DNA from: Chroococcidiopsidaceae cyanobacterium CP_BM_RX_35
GTDB taxonomy: Bacteria; Cyanobacteriota; Cyanobacteriia; Cyanobacteriales; Chroococcidiopsidaceae
Length of the DNA: 28,076 nucleotides
Reading direction: 5' to 3'
Assembly (NCBI GenBank): GCA_019242465.1
Contig: JAFAVL010000075.1
Coordinates: 1-28,076, forward strand
Shown here: one piece after another, positions 9,148 to 17,437 of the stretch
Position numbering within the stretch: the stretch's first letter is position 1
Layout: the number at the start of each line of letters is the position of its first letter
Made by a program: the position numbers and the translations under genes
Notes under the pieces: model-generated
The model's input: the letters and a program-made list of their open reading frames with translations, nothing else
Databases searched by the model: none
Told to the model about the DNA's origin: nothing

Positions 9148-10734
9148 ATGGACGCTGCGGCATTGTGGCAACGATACCAGGACTGGCTTTACTACCACGA
9201 AGAATTGGGACTATACCTAGATGTTAGTCGGATGCGATTCGACGAGGCATTTGTAGAGGCAATGCAGCCAAAGTTCGAGCGAGCGTTTCAGGATATGGCG
9301 GCGTTAGAGAAGGGCGCGATCGCTAACCCCGACGAAAACCGGATGGTTGGTCACTACTGGCTGCGTGACCCTGACTTAGCCCCAACAGCTGAACTGACAC
9401 AAGACATCCTCCAGACTATCGACGAGATAGAAACTTTTAGCCAAAAAGTCCACACTGGAGCTATTCACCCTCCTCAGACCACACGCTTCACTGACATTAT
9501 TTCCATTGGTATCGGTGGTTCAGCTCTTGGTCCGGAGTTCGTGGCAGCGGCCCTCGCTCCAGATTTTCCCCCACTGGATATCCACTTTATCGACAACACC
9601 GATCCAGCTGGCATCGATCGCATCCTGACACACTTAAGAAATCGCCTTGCCAGTACCCTAGTCCTTGTCATTTCTAAGTCTGGAGGGACGCCAGAACCAC
9701 GCAATGGCATGATCGAGATCAAAAAAGCATATGCTGGTCAGAATTTGGACTTTGCTCGCTATGCGATCGCGATCACTAGCAAAGATAGCCAATTAGACAA
9801 AATAGCCAAATCTGAAAGCTGGCTGGCAACTTTTCCCATGTACGACTGGGTAGGAGGACGGACTTCCGAAATGTCTGCTGTAGGTTTGCTAGCAGCCACC
9901 CTCCAGGGAATCGATATCCGCTCGATGCTGGCTGGAGCAAAAGAGATGGATGCCGCCACTCGTAAGCCCGAACTCAAACACAACCCATCGGCTCTACTTG
10001 CTATGAGCTGGTACTTTGCTGGCAACGGGCGGGGTGAAAAAGACATGGTTGTGCTGCCCTACAAAGACAGCTTGATGTTGTTCAGTCGCTACTTGCAACA
10101 GCTAGTGATGGAATCGCTAGGCAAGGAGAAAGATTTAGATGGTAATGTTGTCCATCAAGGCATTGCTGTTTATGGTAACAAGGGCACAACTGATCAGCAC
10201 GCCTATGTACAACAGTTACGAGACGGTGTAGCCAACTTCTTCATGACCTTTATTGAGGTGCTAGAAGATCGAGAAGGACCATCCCCGGAAGTAGAACCAG
10301 GGATCACAGCAGGGGACTATCTATCTGGTTTGCTTCAAGGAACCCGCAAAGCGCTGTACGAAAAGCAGCGAGACTCGATTACGATCACTATCCCCCAAGT
10401 GAATCCCCGTACTGTTGGTGCTCTGATTGCTCTCTATGACAGGGCTGTAGGTTTTTATGGCTCCCTAGTCCATATCAATGCCTATCATCAACCAGGGGTA
10501 GAAGCTGGTAAAAAGGCTGCTGCCGCTGTTCTAGAGTTGCAGAACCGGGTGGTGCAGATTCTGAAGGAGGCAGGTACTCCTCTGTCTCTAACTCAACTAG
10601 CAGAGAAAGCCAATGCGACTGATGAGATAGAGGCAATTTATAAGATTTTGCGTCATCTAGCTGCGAACCATCGGGGTGTGACCTTAGAGGGGAATCTGGG
10701 AGAGCCCAGCACTTTAAGTGCCTCTGCTAGTTAA
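9148..10734 (+). CDS. pgi: Glucose-6-phosphate isomerase
   Basis: This cytosolic enzyme interconverts glucose 6-phosphate and fructose 6-phosphate in glycolysis, gluconeogenesis and the oxidative pentose phosphate route. I start it at ATG 9148 ([15 protein letters not shown]), which gives 528 residues, the length I recall for cyanobacterial Pgi; a TTG at 9136 would add four residues. The sugar-phosphate-binding SIS segments are present ([24 protein letters not shown]), as are [12 protein letters not shown], the catalytic [10 protein letters not shown] region, the His of [13 protein letters not shown] and the C-terminal Lys in [14 protein letters not shown]. Nothing appears damaged. The neighbours are unrelated in function. 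Confidence 0.97.
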   Translation: MDAAALWQRYQDWLYYHEELGLYLDVSRMRFDEAFVEAMQPKFERAFQDMAALEKGAIANPDENRMVGHYWLRDPDLAPTAELTQDILQTIDEIETFSQKVHTGAIHPPQTTRFTDIISIGIGGSALGPEFVAAALAPDFPPLDIHFIDNTDPAGIDRILTHLRNRLASTLVLVISKSGGTPEPRNGMIEIKKAYAGQNLDFARYAIAITSKDSQLDKIAKSESWLATFPMYDWVGGRTSEMSAVGLLAATLQGIDIRSMLAGAKEMDAATRKPELKHNPSALLAMSWYFAGNGRGEKDMVVLPYKDSLMLFSRYLQQLVMESLGKEKDLDGNVVHQGIAVYGNKGTTDQHAYVQQLRDGVANFFMTFIEVLEDREGPSPEVEPGITAGDYLSGLLQGTRKALYEKQRDSITITIPQVNPRTVGALIALYDRAVGFYGSLVHINAYHQPGVEAGKKAAAAVLELQNRVVQILKEAGTPLSLTQLAEKANATDEIEAIYKILRHLAANHRGVTLEGNLGEPSTLSASAS

Positions 10735-10743
10735 CGAATTTAC

Positions 10744-10777
10744 GGTGGGGGCACAGCTAGTTAATTGTGCTCCCTAC
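10744..10777 (+). terminator. Possible pgi terminator hairpin
   Basis: GGGGGCAC (10747-10754) pairs with GTGCTCCC (10767-10774), with one G-U pair, and flanking GGT/ACC can extend it around a one-base bulge. The loop is 12 bases. It has no T-run, so it is a weak or non-canonical terminator. Confidence 0.45.
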
Positions 10778-10786
10778 CTGACCTGG

Positions 10787-11300
10787 TTAGAGCGAAGCTG
10801 ACGGTCGCTTTTGGTGAATCTGCGTGTAGCGGTGATTATCAATTTGGTCAAACAGCCCACCAAAAATAAATTGCTGCGGCATCTCCTGGTTGAAGAAGTC
10901 ATGCGGAAAGCCGAGTTCGATCTGGCTCACCTGAGCCAGATGGGCAAGCTGGTCATCGGATAGTTTCACGTTCACGCAGTCGAGATTATCTTTCACCTGC
11001 GTTGCTTTGCGTGCGCCAATGATCGGAATCGTGCCCTGATGCAGAAGCCAACTTAGAGCGACTTGGGCGGAACTACAGCCAATTTGCCCAGCAACCTCAT
11101 CAACGGCGTGGGCAATCGCATGGTTGCGATCGCTCTGCTGCACAAAGGCGGACATGCCTTCGTTGTAATCGAAACGCTTCGTAGATGGTTTTGCATTCGT
11201 CAAACGATGCGCCCCAGCCCCAATCTTCACCGAAAGTCATCGTGCCCAGGCAGAGTTCCGAGACGCGCAGACCGCTGTTGCCCATTAATTTGTATTGCAT
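10787..11300 (-). pseudogene. Aldo/keto reductase, internally deleted and frameshifted
   Basis: Two pieces of one NADP-dependent aldo/keto reductase are visible. The N-terminal piece runs from ATG 11300 ([20 protein letters not shown], then [10 protein letters not shown] and [10 protein letters not shown]). The C-terminal piece is in another frame and runs to 10787; it contains [36 protein letters not shown] and ELGFPHDF, all typical of this family. They join near 11170-11180. A normal family member has roughly 330 residues; only about 43 plus 125 remain, so the middle of the barrel, including the catalytic Tyr and Lys region, is gone. The join also changes frame, so no full product can be made. 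The loss looks like a simple deletion, since there is no mobile element at the join. Confidence 0.85.
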
Positions 11301-11353
11301 GGTTGTTTTCTCTAAAAGATTAATGATTCAAAGCGACGGTCTCCAAGCAGAAA

Positions 11354-12889
11354 TCACCAGTTAGCTTTCAAAGCTGGTATGAGAAACTGCGTGAGCGTCA
11401 AGCCATCTACTCCAAGTTCGGTGCGCTCGTCGGCTGCCAACATTCCGGCGTGAGCGTGCCACCAAGTGGCACTTTGAACCACAGACTCTATTGGAGTTTT
11501 TCTGAAAACAGCTTGGGCAATCAGACCGCCGATTAAACCTGTTAAAACGTCCCCGCTACCGCCTCGCGCTAGGGCTGGAGTACTTTCAGGATTGATCCAG
11601 ACACGACCATCAGGACTTGCGATCGCTGTCCTTGCTCCCTTTAATAACACCACTGCCCCAGTTTGTTGAGCAGCCTCACGGACAACTTCCACCCGTTGAT
11701 TTTCTACGTCCCCAGCGTCAGGAAACAGCCGCTTGAATTCGCCAGCATGAGGGGTCAGAACAGTAGGAGCTTGACGCGATGATAGAGTAGGTATAGTTCC
11801 TAATTCAGCCAGGATATTTAACCCATCAGCATCCAGCACTAATGGTCGGTCGCTGGCTAGCATTTGTTGGACAATAGGTTTGGCATCCTTCGTTAGGCCA
11901 GGACCACAGGCAATGACATCAAATGAGCTAAGGTCATCGTTGTCTTTGGGTAATTCTGCGATCGCTCCTGTCGCTGTCTCAGGACAACTCAGGATCAGTG
12001 ATTCTGGCGATTGGCTTGTCACTAACATCTGTAGTGATTCAGGCACGGCAATATAGAGCATGCCTACACCACTCGCTTGTGCCCCTAACGTTGACAAAAT
12101 TGCTCCCCCCGAGTAACGATGAGAGCCACACACCAGTAGCATAGAACCCATCTTGTACTTATAAGTAGAAAGTGGGCGTGGCAGGGGAAGATGAGCGATT
12201 GCCGATTCCCTAGTTATGCGCTGAACGGTTGGTTTTCCAATTACCGCCAGCACATCAGCTATGGGTAGATCAATATCGATGAGTTCAGTCACACCCACAA
12301 ACTCTAATGCTTGCTCCTGCAATAGTCCTAGTTTCCAAAGCCCAATGCAGAATGTGTGGTTAGCACGAATAGCAGTTCCTAGCACTTTGCCTGTATCAGT
12401 ATGTATTCCCGTCGGCAAGTCAATACTAAGAACAGGTTGCGACCATTGATTGATCTGGTCAACGGCATCGGCAATGGGATGTTCAATCGCTCGTTCCTGC
12501 CCATAGCCAAATAAACCGTCAATCAGAAGGTCGCAACCTTTTAATGGTTCAACTGAGTCATAGAAGGGCAGCCCTAAGCTTTCAGCATAACTAGCATGTT
12601 GAGCAGTGATTTCCTTCGATTTTGCTAAAGGGCGGTAAAGCAGGACATCATAGCCTCTAAAGTGAAGCTCTCGCGCCACTACCAGCGCATCACCCCCGTT
12701 ATGCCCCGGTCCTACGAGGATACCAATCTTAGGGCAATCCCTGTAGGAGTATAATGTTTGCAGGCGGTGAGAGATCACGCCCCCCACTTTTTCCATTAAA
12801 GAGGCAACTGGCATCCCGGCAGCAAAGATACGAGCCTCAATATCGCGCATCTGATTAGCCGTCACAACGACTTGCGCAATCTGCTTCAT
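11354..12889 (-). CDS. nnr: Bifunctional NAD(P)HX epimerase / ADP-dependent dehydratase
   Basis: This repair enzyme restores hydrated, inactive NADH and NADPH. The N-terminal YjeF_N domain epimerises NAD(P)HX and shows GPGHNGGDALVVAREL (about 60-75). The C-terminal kinase-like domain dehydrates the S form using ADP, with GSHRYSGGAILSTLGA, LDADGLNIL, LTPHAGEFKRLFP and ARGGSGDVLTGLIGG carrying the catalytic Asp. I chose ATG 12889, giving 511 residues, because AGAAGGA lies about nine bases upstream; an ATG at 12913 would add eight residues. The gene lies 63 bases downstream of a small same-strand gene and may be co-transcribed with it. Confidence 0.95.
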   Translation of the reverse strand: MKQIAQVVVTANQMRDIEARIFAAGMPVASLMEKVGGVISHRLQTLYSYRDCPKIGILVGPGHNGGDALVVARELHFRGYDVLLYRPLAKSKEITAQHASYAESLGLPFYDSVEPLKGCDLLIDGLFGYGQERAIEHPIADAVDQINQWSQPVLSIDLPTGIHTDTGKVLGTAIRANHTFCIGLWKLGLLQEQALEFVGVTELIDIDLPIADVLAVIGKPTVQRITRESAIAHLPLPRPLSTYKYKMGSMLLVCGSHRYSGGAILSTLGAQASGVGMLYIAVPESLQMLVTSQSPESLILSCPETATGAIAELPKDNDDLSSFDVIACGPGLTKDAKPIVQQMLASDRPLVLDADGLNILAELGTIPTLSSRQAPTVLTPHAGEFKRLFPDAGDVENQRVEVVREAAQQTGAVVLLKGARTAIASPDGRVWINPESTPALARGGSGDVLTGLIGGLIAQAVFRKTPIESVVQSATWWHAHAGMLAADERTELGVDGLTLTQFLIPALKANW

Positions 12890-12952
12890 CCTATCTGTTC
12901 CTTCTATCACCATTACTTGCCTCTGGTCGTTACCAAACGTTGCCAGTTGTCG

Positions 12953-13273
12953 CTATTTTGAAGTCTTTGTCTGCTGCGCTAGCTTCCGGAAGTAATCCAT
13001 ACTGGCATCAGGACGACGGCGAGTCGAGCTAGCGACGGGAGGAGCCGCTTGAGGTTCTGGCGCTGTCACCTCACGCTCAGCTTTAGCTGACTGTAGGCGC
13101 TGAGTCTCATCTTCTTGGAGATACTGAGACTCAGCAAACCCTAAAAGCTTTCCTAAGAAGTTAAATCGCTGCAGCAGCCAGCTAAAGACCTGTCCTAAAA
13201 AACCAAAGATTTGATAAAGCCAACCTTCGAGGCGAATGAAAGTATTTCTGATGGCCTGAATTAAACGAGACAT
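12953..13273 (-). CDS. Small conserved cyanobacterial protein of unknown function
   Basis: This gene encodes 106 residues. The first half is an alternating hydrophobic/basic helix rich in Trp, Phe and Leu (LEGWLYQIFGFLGQVFSWLL), likely amphipathic or membrane-associated. The second half is charged, then Pro/Ala-rich, and ends in a short conserved-looking block, SMDYFRKLAQQ. I do not recognise a function; similar small proteins occur widely in cyanobacteria and are sometimes mislabelled. It precedes nnr on the same strand. No strong ribosome-binding site is visible. Confidence 0.65.
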   Translation of the reverse strand: MSRLIQAIRNTFIRLEGWLYQIFGFLGQVFSWLLQRFNFLGKLLGFAESQYLQEDETQRLQSAKAEREVTAPEPQAAPPVASSTRRRPDASMDYFRKLAQQTKTSK

Positions 13274-13500
13274 ACTTATGCTTAATTGAGGATACTGCCA
13301 TTATCCACCTTTCTGCAAACTCCAGATACAGAGCTATCCCAACATCTACAGACAGCGTTGTCCTGGCTGAATAATGTGACAAATCGACTTAGGCTATGTG
13401 GAGTGTTATGCAGAGCCCCTGCAACCTTAAGGTTAAAAATCTGTCTCACGACAGATTAATTTATGTTAAGTTTCGTCGAGCCTTTTGTTTGGCGCAGTTA

Positions 13501-13543
13501 CTTGAGCTTGCGCTCTTGAGCTAGTTCCGGCAGAACGTTGAGT
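13501..13543 (+). repeat. Dispersed repeat, copy A (shortened)
   Basis: The copy begins CTTGAGCTTGCGCTC and ends TTCCGGCAGAACGTTGAGT. Compared with copy B at 13571 it lacks the left arm of the central palindrome. The ends match copies B and C. Confidence 0.75.
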
Positions 13544-13570
13544 CACCGGAGCAAGCATATGGCGCGAACC

Positions 13571-13623
13571 CTTGAGCTTGCACTCTTCGCGCTGCCGGAT
13601 CTGCCTCCGGCAGAACGTTGAGT
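13571..13623 (+). repeat. Dispersed repeat, copy B (full)
   Basis: The copy begins CTTGAGCTTGCACTCTTCGC, has a central inverted repeat TGCCGGA / TCCGGCA around a 6-base loop, and ends GAACGTTGAGT. It is 53 bases long and in the same orientation as copies A and C, 70 bases after the start of copy A. Confidence 0.8.
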
Positions 13624-13735
13624 TTTTAAACTCTTCCAGGAGAGCAGGGATGCAAGATATCCGCTCCCATCCATGCCATCAGAACGCATTTCGGCATTAC
13701 CGTGGCGTTGTTCTCAGTATCTAAGGAGCGTTTCT

Positions 13736-15103
13736 ATGACCAACCCAATTTATCAGACTGTGATTGTTGGCGGTGGCTTTACTGGACTATTTACAGCCTT
13801 ACACCTAAGCCACCAGCACTATCCCCGCTCAGTTATCCTGATTGACCAGCAGGAACGCTTTTGTTTCAAGCCTTTGCTCTACGAGTATTTCAGTGGTGAG
13901 ATGAATGCTGAGCAGGTTGTACCGCGATTTGAGGAACTGTTCAGGGGTAGTGGCACTATTTTTGTGCAAGATACAGTACAGTCAATCGACTTACATCAAC
14001 GCCAGATCAAATTAGCTTCTGGCACCTGCTATGGCTACAGCAATTTGGTGTTGGGTTTGGGTGGTGTCACTAGCTATTTGGGTGTTGAGGGGGCAAAAGA
14101 GAATGCCCTATCTTTTTGGTCGCAAGACGATGCAATTGCCATCGACTATCATTTGCGCGATTGTCTGCAACGGGCTGTGCAAACAGAAGATCCTAAGCAA
14201 CGTCGTGGTCTGTTGACGGTTGTGATGATTGGTGGTGGTCCTTCAGGAGTAGAAATGTCCTGTACCATAGCAGACCTTCTACCTCAATGGTATGAAGGTT
14301 TGGGAGGCAATGGTCAAGAAATTCGGGTAGTCCTGCTGAATCACGGCAAGGAAATCCTTAAGGGCGACATTAATAGTCACCTGCAAGAAGTTGCAGTGCA
14401 GAAATTGCAACAGCATGGTGTAGAACTCCTCCTAGGAGCAACTGCTACAGCTATTCAACCAGATTTAGTTGAGTACAAACGCGATGACAAAATAGAGCAG
14501 ATCCCAGCATGCACCACAATCTGGACAGCTGGTTCTTCTACCCATCCGTTAATTAAAGACCTACCGATTGCTCAGGAACACCGCGATCGCCACGGGCGGC
14601 TCAAAGTGACCCCCACCATGCAACTACTAGACTTTCCTGAAGTCTTTGCTGGCGGCGATTGTGCATTTTTAGAGAATAGCTCCCTGCCTCCCACAGCCCA
14701 GGTTGCTTACCAGCAAGGAAAAGGAATCGCTCATAACTTGAAAGCGCTTGCTTTAGGACATCACCTAAAGCCTGCCCAGGTCAATATCCGCGGAACGCTC
14801 CTGAAACTAGGACTGGAAGAAGCTGTAGCTAATCTATACGATCGCTTTCAAATCACTGGCGAACTTGGTCACCTGATTCGTCAAGGTGCCTATTTAGAGC
14901 TGATGCCAACCCCAGTTCATAATTTCAAAATTACTGCTGAGTGGGTAGATGAGGAACTCTTTAACCGCCATATTGGTTCTAGTAATGGGACTAAGAAAGC
15001 GGTGCAAACAATAGAACTCTTTGGTGGAGCGGTTGTGGGCGTTCTGGTTGCCAGGAAATTACTCCAAATGCTAGGGGAAGAAGATAAACACCGCAAATCC
15101 TGA
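13736..15103 (+). CDS. Type II NADH dehydrogenase (NDH-2), FAD-dependent
   Basis: This gene encodes a 455-residue, non-proton-pumping oxidoreductase expected to pass electrons from NAD(P)H to the quinone pool at the membrane surface. The start is ATG 13736 with AAGGAG (13723-13728) seven bases before. The FAD-binding GGGFTG lies at about 12-17, FKPLLYEY at 44-51, the NAD(P)H-binding GGGPSG at 166-171, and the second FAD contact AGGDCA at 305-310 with Asp308. The C-terminus (about 425-445) has a moderately hydrophobic helix that could dock on the membrane. Cyanobacteria carry several paralogues (NdbA, NdbB, NdbC); I cannot assign which without a tree. A small membrane protein gene follows after a long hairpin. 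Confidence 0.9.
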   Translation: MTNPIYQTVIVGGGFTGLFTALHLSHQHYPRSVILIDQQERFCFKPLLYEYFSGEMNAEQVVPRFEELFRGSGTIFVQDTVQSIDLHQRQIKLASGTCYGYSNLVLGLGGVTSYLGVEGAKENALSFWSQDDAIAIDYHLRDCLQRAVQTEDPKQRRGLLTVVMIGGGPSGVEMSCTIADLLPQWYEGLGGNGQEIRVVLLNHGKEILKGDINSHLQEVAVQKLQQHGVELLLGATATAIQPDLVEYKRDDKIEQIPACTTIWTAGSSTHPLIKDLPIAQEHRDRHGRLKVTPTMQLLDFPEVFAGGDCAFLENSSLPPTAQVAYQQGKGIAHNLKALALGHHLKPAQVNIRGTLLKLGLEEAVANLYDRFQITGELGHLIRQGAYLELMPTPVHNFKITAEWVDEELFNRHIGSSNGTKKAVQTIELFGGAVVGVLVARKLLQMLGEEDKHRKS

Positions 15104-15111
15104 AGGATAAA

Positions 15112-15156
15112 ATGAAGTTGAAAGGATGAGGGTTAAATTCATCCTTCCAACTTCAT
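15112..15156 (+). repeat. Long inverted repeat between NDH-2 and a small membrane protein gene
   Basis: ATGAAGTTGAAAGGATG (15112-15128) pairs with CATCCTTCCAACTTCAT (15140-15156), all but one of 17 positions being Watson-Crick and the other A-C or G-U depending on strand. The loop is 11 bases. There is no T-run. It may act as a processing or stability element; it also resembles short ATCC-type cyanobacterial repeats. Confidence 0.65.
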
Positions 15157-15171
15157 CCTCGATTCCTTGAT

Positions 15172-15393
15172 ATGTTGATCCAGACTCAATCTCTATCGAC
15201 AGAAATTGTAGCAACGGCTTTAGAAGACCCGCTAATCAATTCAAGTGCCGAACAAACTATCACAATTCTTGTTTGGGCTCTGATCTTTGCCTTAGCAGTT
15301 GTTGTTGGGTTGTTTAACCGCCGCTTGGAGTATGCTATCATCCTTGCCCTTGTCAGTAGCATAATTACTATTGCCTTCTTTGTCATCAGCTAA
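15172..15393 (+). CDS. Small two-helix membrane protein, unknown function
   Basis: This gene encodes 73 residues. After a polar N-terminus of about 28 residues there are two closely spaced membrane helices (about 30-47 and 53-72) separated by a short NRRLEY turn. I do not recognise a family. The start is the first ATG; no strong ribosome-binding site is visible, but the sequence just upstream is dominated by the long hairpin. It follows the NDH-2 gene by 68 bases on the same strand, so it could be translated from the same transcript. Confidence 0.55.
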   Translation: MLIQTQSLSTEIVATALEDPLINSSAEQTITILVWALIFALAVVVGLFNRRLEYAIILALVSSIITIAFFVIS

Positions 15394-15429
15394 CAGTAGA
15401 CAACAGAAGGTGTTGTTCGAGATTAACTT

Positions 15430-16749
15430 TCAACCTAAGGGCAGGCGAACAGTGTAGGTACTGCCTAACCCTGGCTGGCTCTGAACTTGTATACTTCCAT
15501 AGTGTGCTGCGGCAATTGCTTGGGCAATTGACAAACCCAATCCAGAACCCCCAGTATGACGAGAGCGGTCTCGATCGACCCGATAGAAGCGAGCAAAAAT
15601 TTGGGTCCAATCTTCAGGGGCGATCCCAACCCCTGTATCTCGTACTTGAATCACAGCATTGGGATCGCAATAATTTAGGGTTACTAGGACTTTTCCTCCT
15701 GGTGGTGTGTATTGGATGGCATTCACAACTAAGTTAGAAATCAGGCGATAAAGCTCCTCAGAATTACCGTGAACATGCAGTGATTGTTGTACTACCTTTG
15801 CAGAGAGGCTAATGTTAGCCTCGGTTGCCATACCAGCTAGTTCTTCAACTAGATCATTGACTAAATCATTCAAGCAGCACAGCGAACATTGTCTTGTCTC
15901 TGGCTTATCCATCCGTGCCAGCAGGAGCAAATCCCTGACCAATTGAGACAGTCGAGTGTTCTGCCTTTGGATAGTTTGGAGGATTTCCCGCATTTCTAAC
16001 TCAGGTAAATAGTCTTGTTTCAATGCGGATTCCGCTGTGAGCTGCATTGCCGCCAGGGGAGTGCGGAATTCGTGAGCTGCATCAGCAGTAAACTGTTGCA
16101 TTCGTCGGTAAGACTGTTGGATCGGTTGCATTGCCGATCCTGCCAACCACCAACTGGCAATACCGATCAAGAGCATGGCGAAGGGCAATCCCAAAAATAG
16201 GATCAATCTTAAATCGGCGATATGCTGGTCTCTATCATCAAGCGATCACCCAATATGCAAATATCCCCAGGGTTGCTTGTCCTGAGTGTGTAGCAATAAG
16301 GAAAGTTGACGATAACGTCTACCTGTTTTGTCTGTTGTTATTTGCCACTTATGCTGACTTAGGGCGAAAGGTAATTGCTTTGGGTTGAAATCCGCTTGGG
16401 CAATTGTCCGTCCTGTACGGTCTACTAATCGCACGTAGATGATTGGAGCAAATTTAGGATTTGCTTGATTAGTCGAGCAGCTAATCTGATTAGTACAAGT
16501 CTTAAGCAGGATCTGTGGAGCGGCGCTTGGCAAAACTCCAGGTTGTTGCAAAACTGGTTCAATGCTATTTTGCAGTTCGCCCGCTATGGACTCTAGCCCT
16601 CGATTGATGCTTTCATCATAGGCATTGATGATTGCTTGGTAAACTCCCCAAATACATAAAGCCATGATGCCGCCCATGACTGCAACGTACCATCCTGCCA
16701 ACCGTAAGCGAGTGAAAGAGGCTGTCTTGAGACATTTAATCGTTGGCAA
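15430..16749 (-). pseudogene. rppB: RppB-like sensor histidine kinase, interrupted by in-frame TGA
   Basis: The frame is continuous over about 440 codons apart from a single TGA at 16248-16246. The first part (TTG 16749 to the TGA, 167 residues) has membrane helix 1 (about 18-40) and the external sensing region, and ends GYLHIG. Directly after the TGA, in the same frame, come SLDDRDQHIADLR, membrane helix 2 (LFLGLPFAMLLIGIASWWLA), the phosphoacceptor AHEFRTP, the N box NAIQYTPPGG, DTGVGIAP and GGSGLGLSIA. Relatives have Arg where the TGA stands (GRSLDD). The TTG start overlaps the end of the regulator gene by 14 bases, the usual coupled arrangement. The second part could only be made by readthrough or restart, for instance at TTG 16206; it would then be a one-helix kinase without its sensor. 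Confidence 0.85.
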
Positions 16750-17437
16750 CAGGAACGTTGAGGCGATAACCTAAACCATAGACAGTTTCAATCAGATCGC
16801 TGCCATCTGGATCTAACTTGCGTCTCAAGAGGCGCATTTGAGCTGCTACCACGTTACTGAGCGGTTCTGTACCGACTTCCCATAACTGATTCATGATCTG
16901 CTCTCTATTCACAATCTGCTTCGGGTGCATCATAAAATACTCAAGCAGTTGGAATTCCTTGAGCGTCAGCGGTATCACCTGCTTTGTGCCATCGGGGTAC
17001 TCACGAGAAACAACACGGGTGCCATAGTACAATGTGAGGCTACCTACTTTTAATTGCGGGGGTTGAAGTTGAGGCGATCGCCGCCTTAATGCCCGCAACC
17101 GCGCTAGCAGCTCTGCCATCCCAAATGGCTTCACCAGATAGTCATCCGCCCCAGCATCCAATCCCATAATCTTTTCTTCCATGCGGTCTTTGGCTGTCAG
17201 CATTAGAACAGGCATATGATTATTCTGAGCCCGCAGCCGTTTACATAGCTCTAATCCAGATAACCCAGGCAACATCCAGTCAAAGATAGCGACTTTGTAC
17301 TGAGTCCACTGATTTTCGAGATATCCCCACGCCTCAGCACCGTCAAGCACTAAGTCAACCAAATAAGCTTCCCGAGTGAGAACTCGTTTGATAGCGGCAC
17401 CTAAATCTGGCTCATCCTCTACTAATAGCAGCCTCAT
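16736..17437 (-). CDS. rppA: OmpR-family response regulator, RppA-like
   Basis: This gene encodes 233 residues. The receiver domain has the acidic pair Glu7/Asp8, phosphoacceptor Asp53 (IFDWMLPG), Thr81 and Lys103 (LVKPF). The C-terminal winged helix (about 140-230) includes LTLKEFQLLEYFMMHP and the YGLGYRLN end. The sequence closely resembles what I recall of Synechocystis RppA (sll0797), a regulator linked to photosynthesis gene expression and nickel response; the related NrsR and ManR are alternatives. All phosphorylation residues are intact although the partner kinase gene is interrupted, so the regulator may now be unpaired or served by another kinase. Confidence 0.9.
   Translation of the reverse strand: MRLLLVEDEPDLGAAIKRVLTREAYLVDLVLDGAEAWGYLENQWTQYKVAIFDWMLPGLSGLELCKRLRAQNNHMPVLMLTAKDRMEEKIMGLDAGADDYLVKPFGMAELLARLRALRRRSPQLQPPQLKVGSLTLYYGTRVVSREYPDGTKQVIPLTLKEFQLLEYFMMHPKQIVNREQIMNQLWEVGTEPLSNVVAAQMRLLRRKLDPDGSDLIETVYGLGYRLNVPVAND

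Larger units (their letters stand above)
13274..13735. other. Intergenic region with hairpin and repeat pair
   Basis: This divergent gap of about 460 bases contains a perfect 8-base-pair hairpin at 13438-13457 (AATCTGTC TCAC GACAGATT) and two copies of a dispersed repeat at 13501-13543 and 13571-13623. An in-frame upstream extension of the next gene (13673) is unsupported because AAGGAG marks ATG 13736. On the minus strand the 13438 hairpin is followed by a run of T, so it could stop leftward transcription. No gene is seen. Confidence 0.5.

Noticed and set aside
13501..13623. Possible CRISPR array from two similar repeats 70 bases apart
   Set aside because: The two copies differ in length and centre, share only their ends, have no further units, and a third copy lies 5 kb away; this fits a dispersed element.
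15400..15416. Small hairpin ACAACA / TGTTGT between two convergent genes
   Set aside because: Only six A/T-rich pairs and no T-run; too weak to call a terminator.
16745..16757. GGAACGTTGAG resembling the right end of the dispersed repeat
   Set aside because: It encodes the conserved end of the response regulator (GYRLNVPV) and has no adjoining palindrome, so the match is chance.
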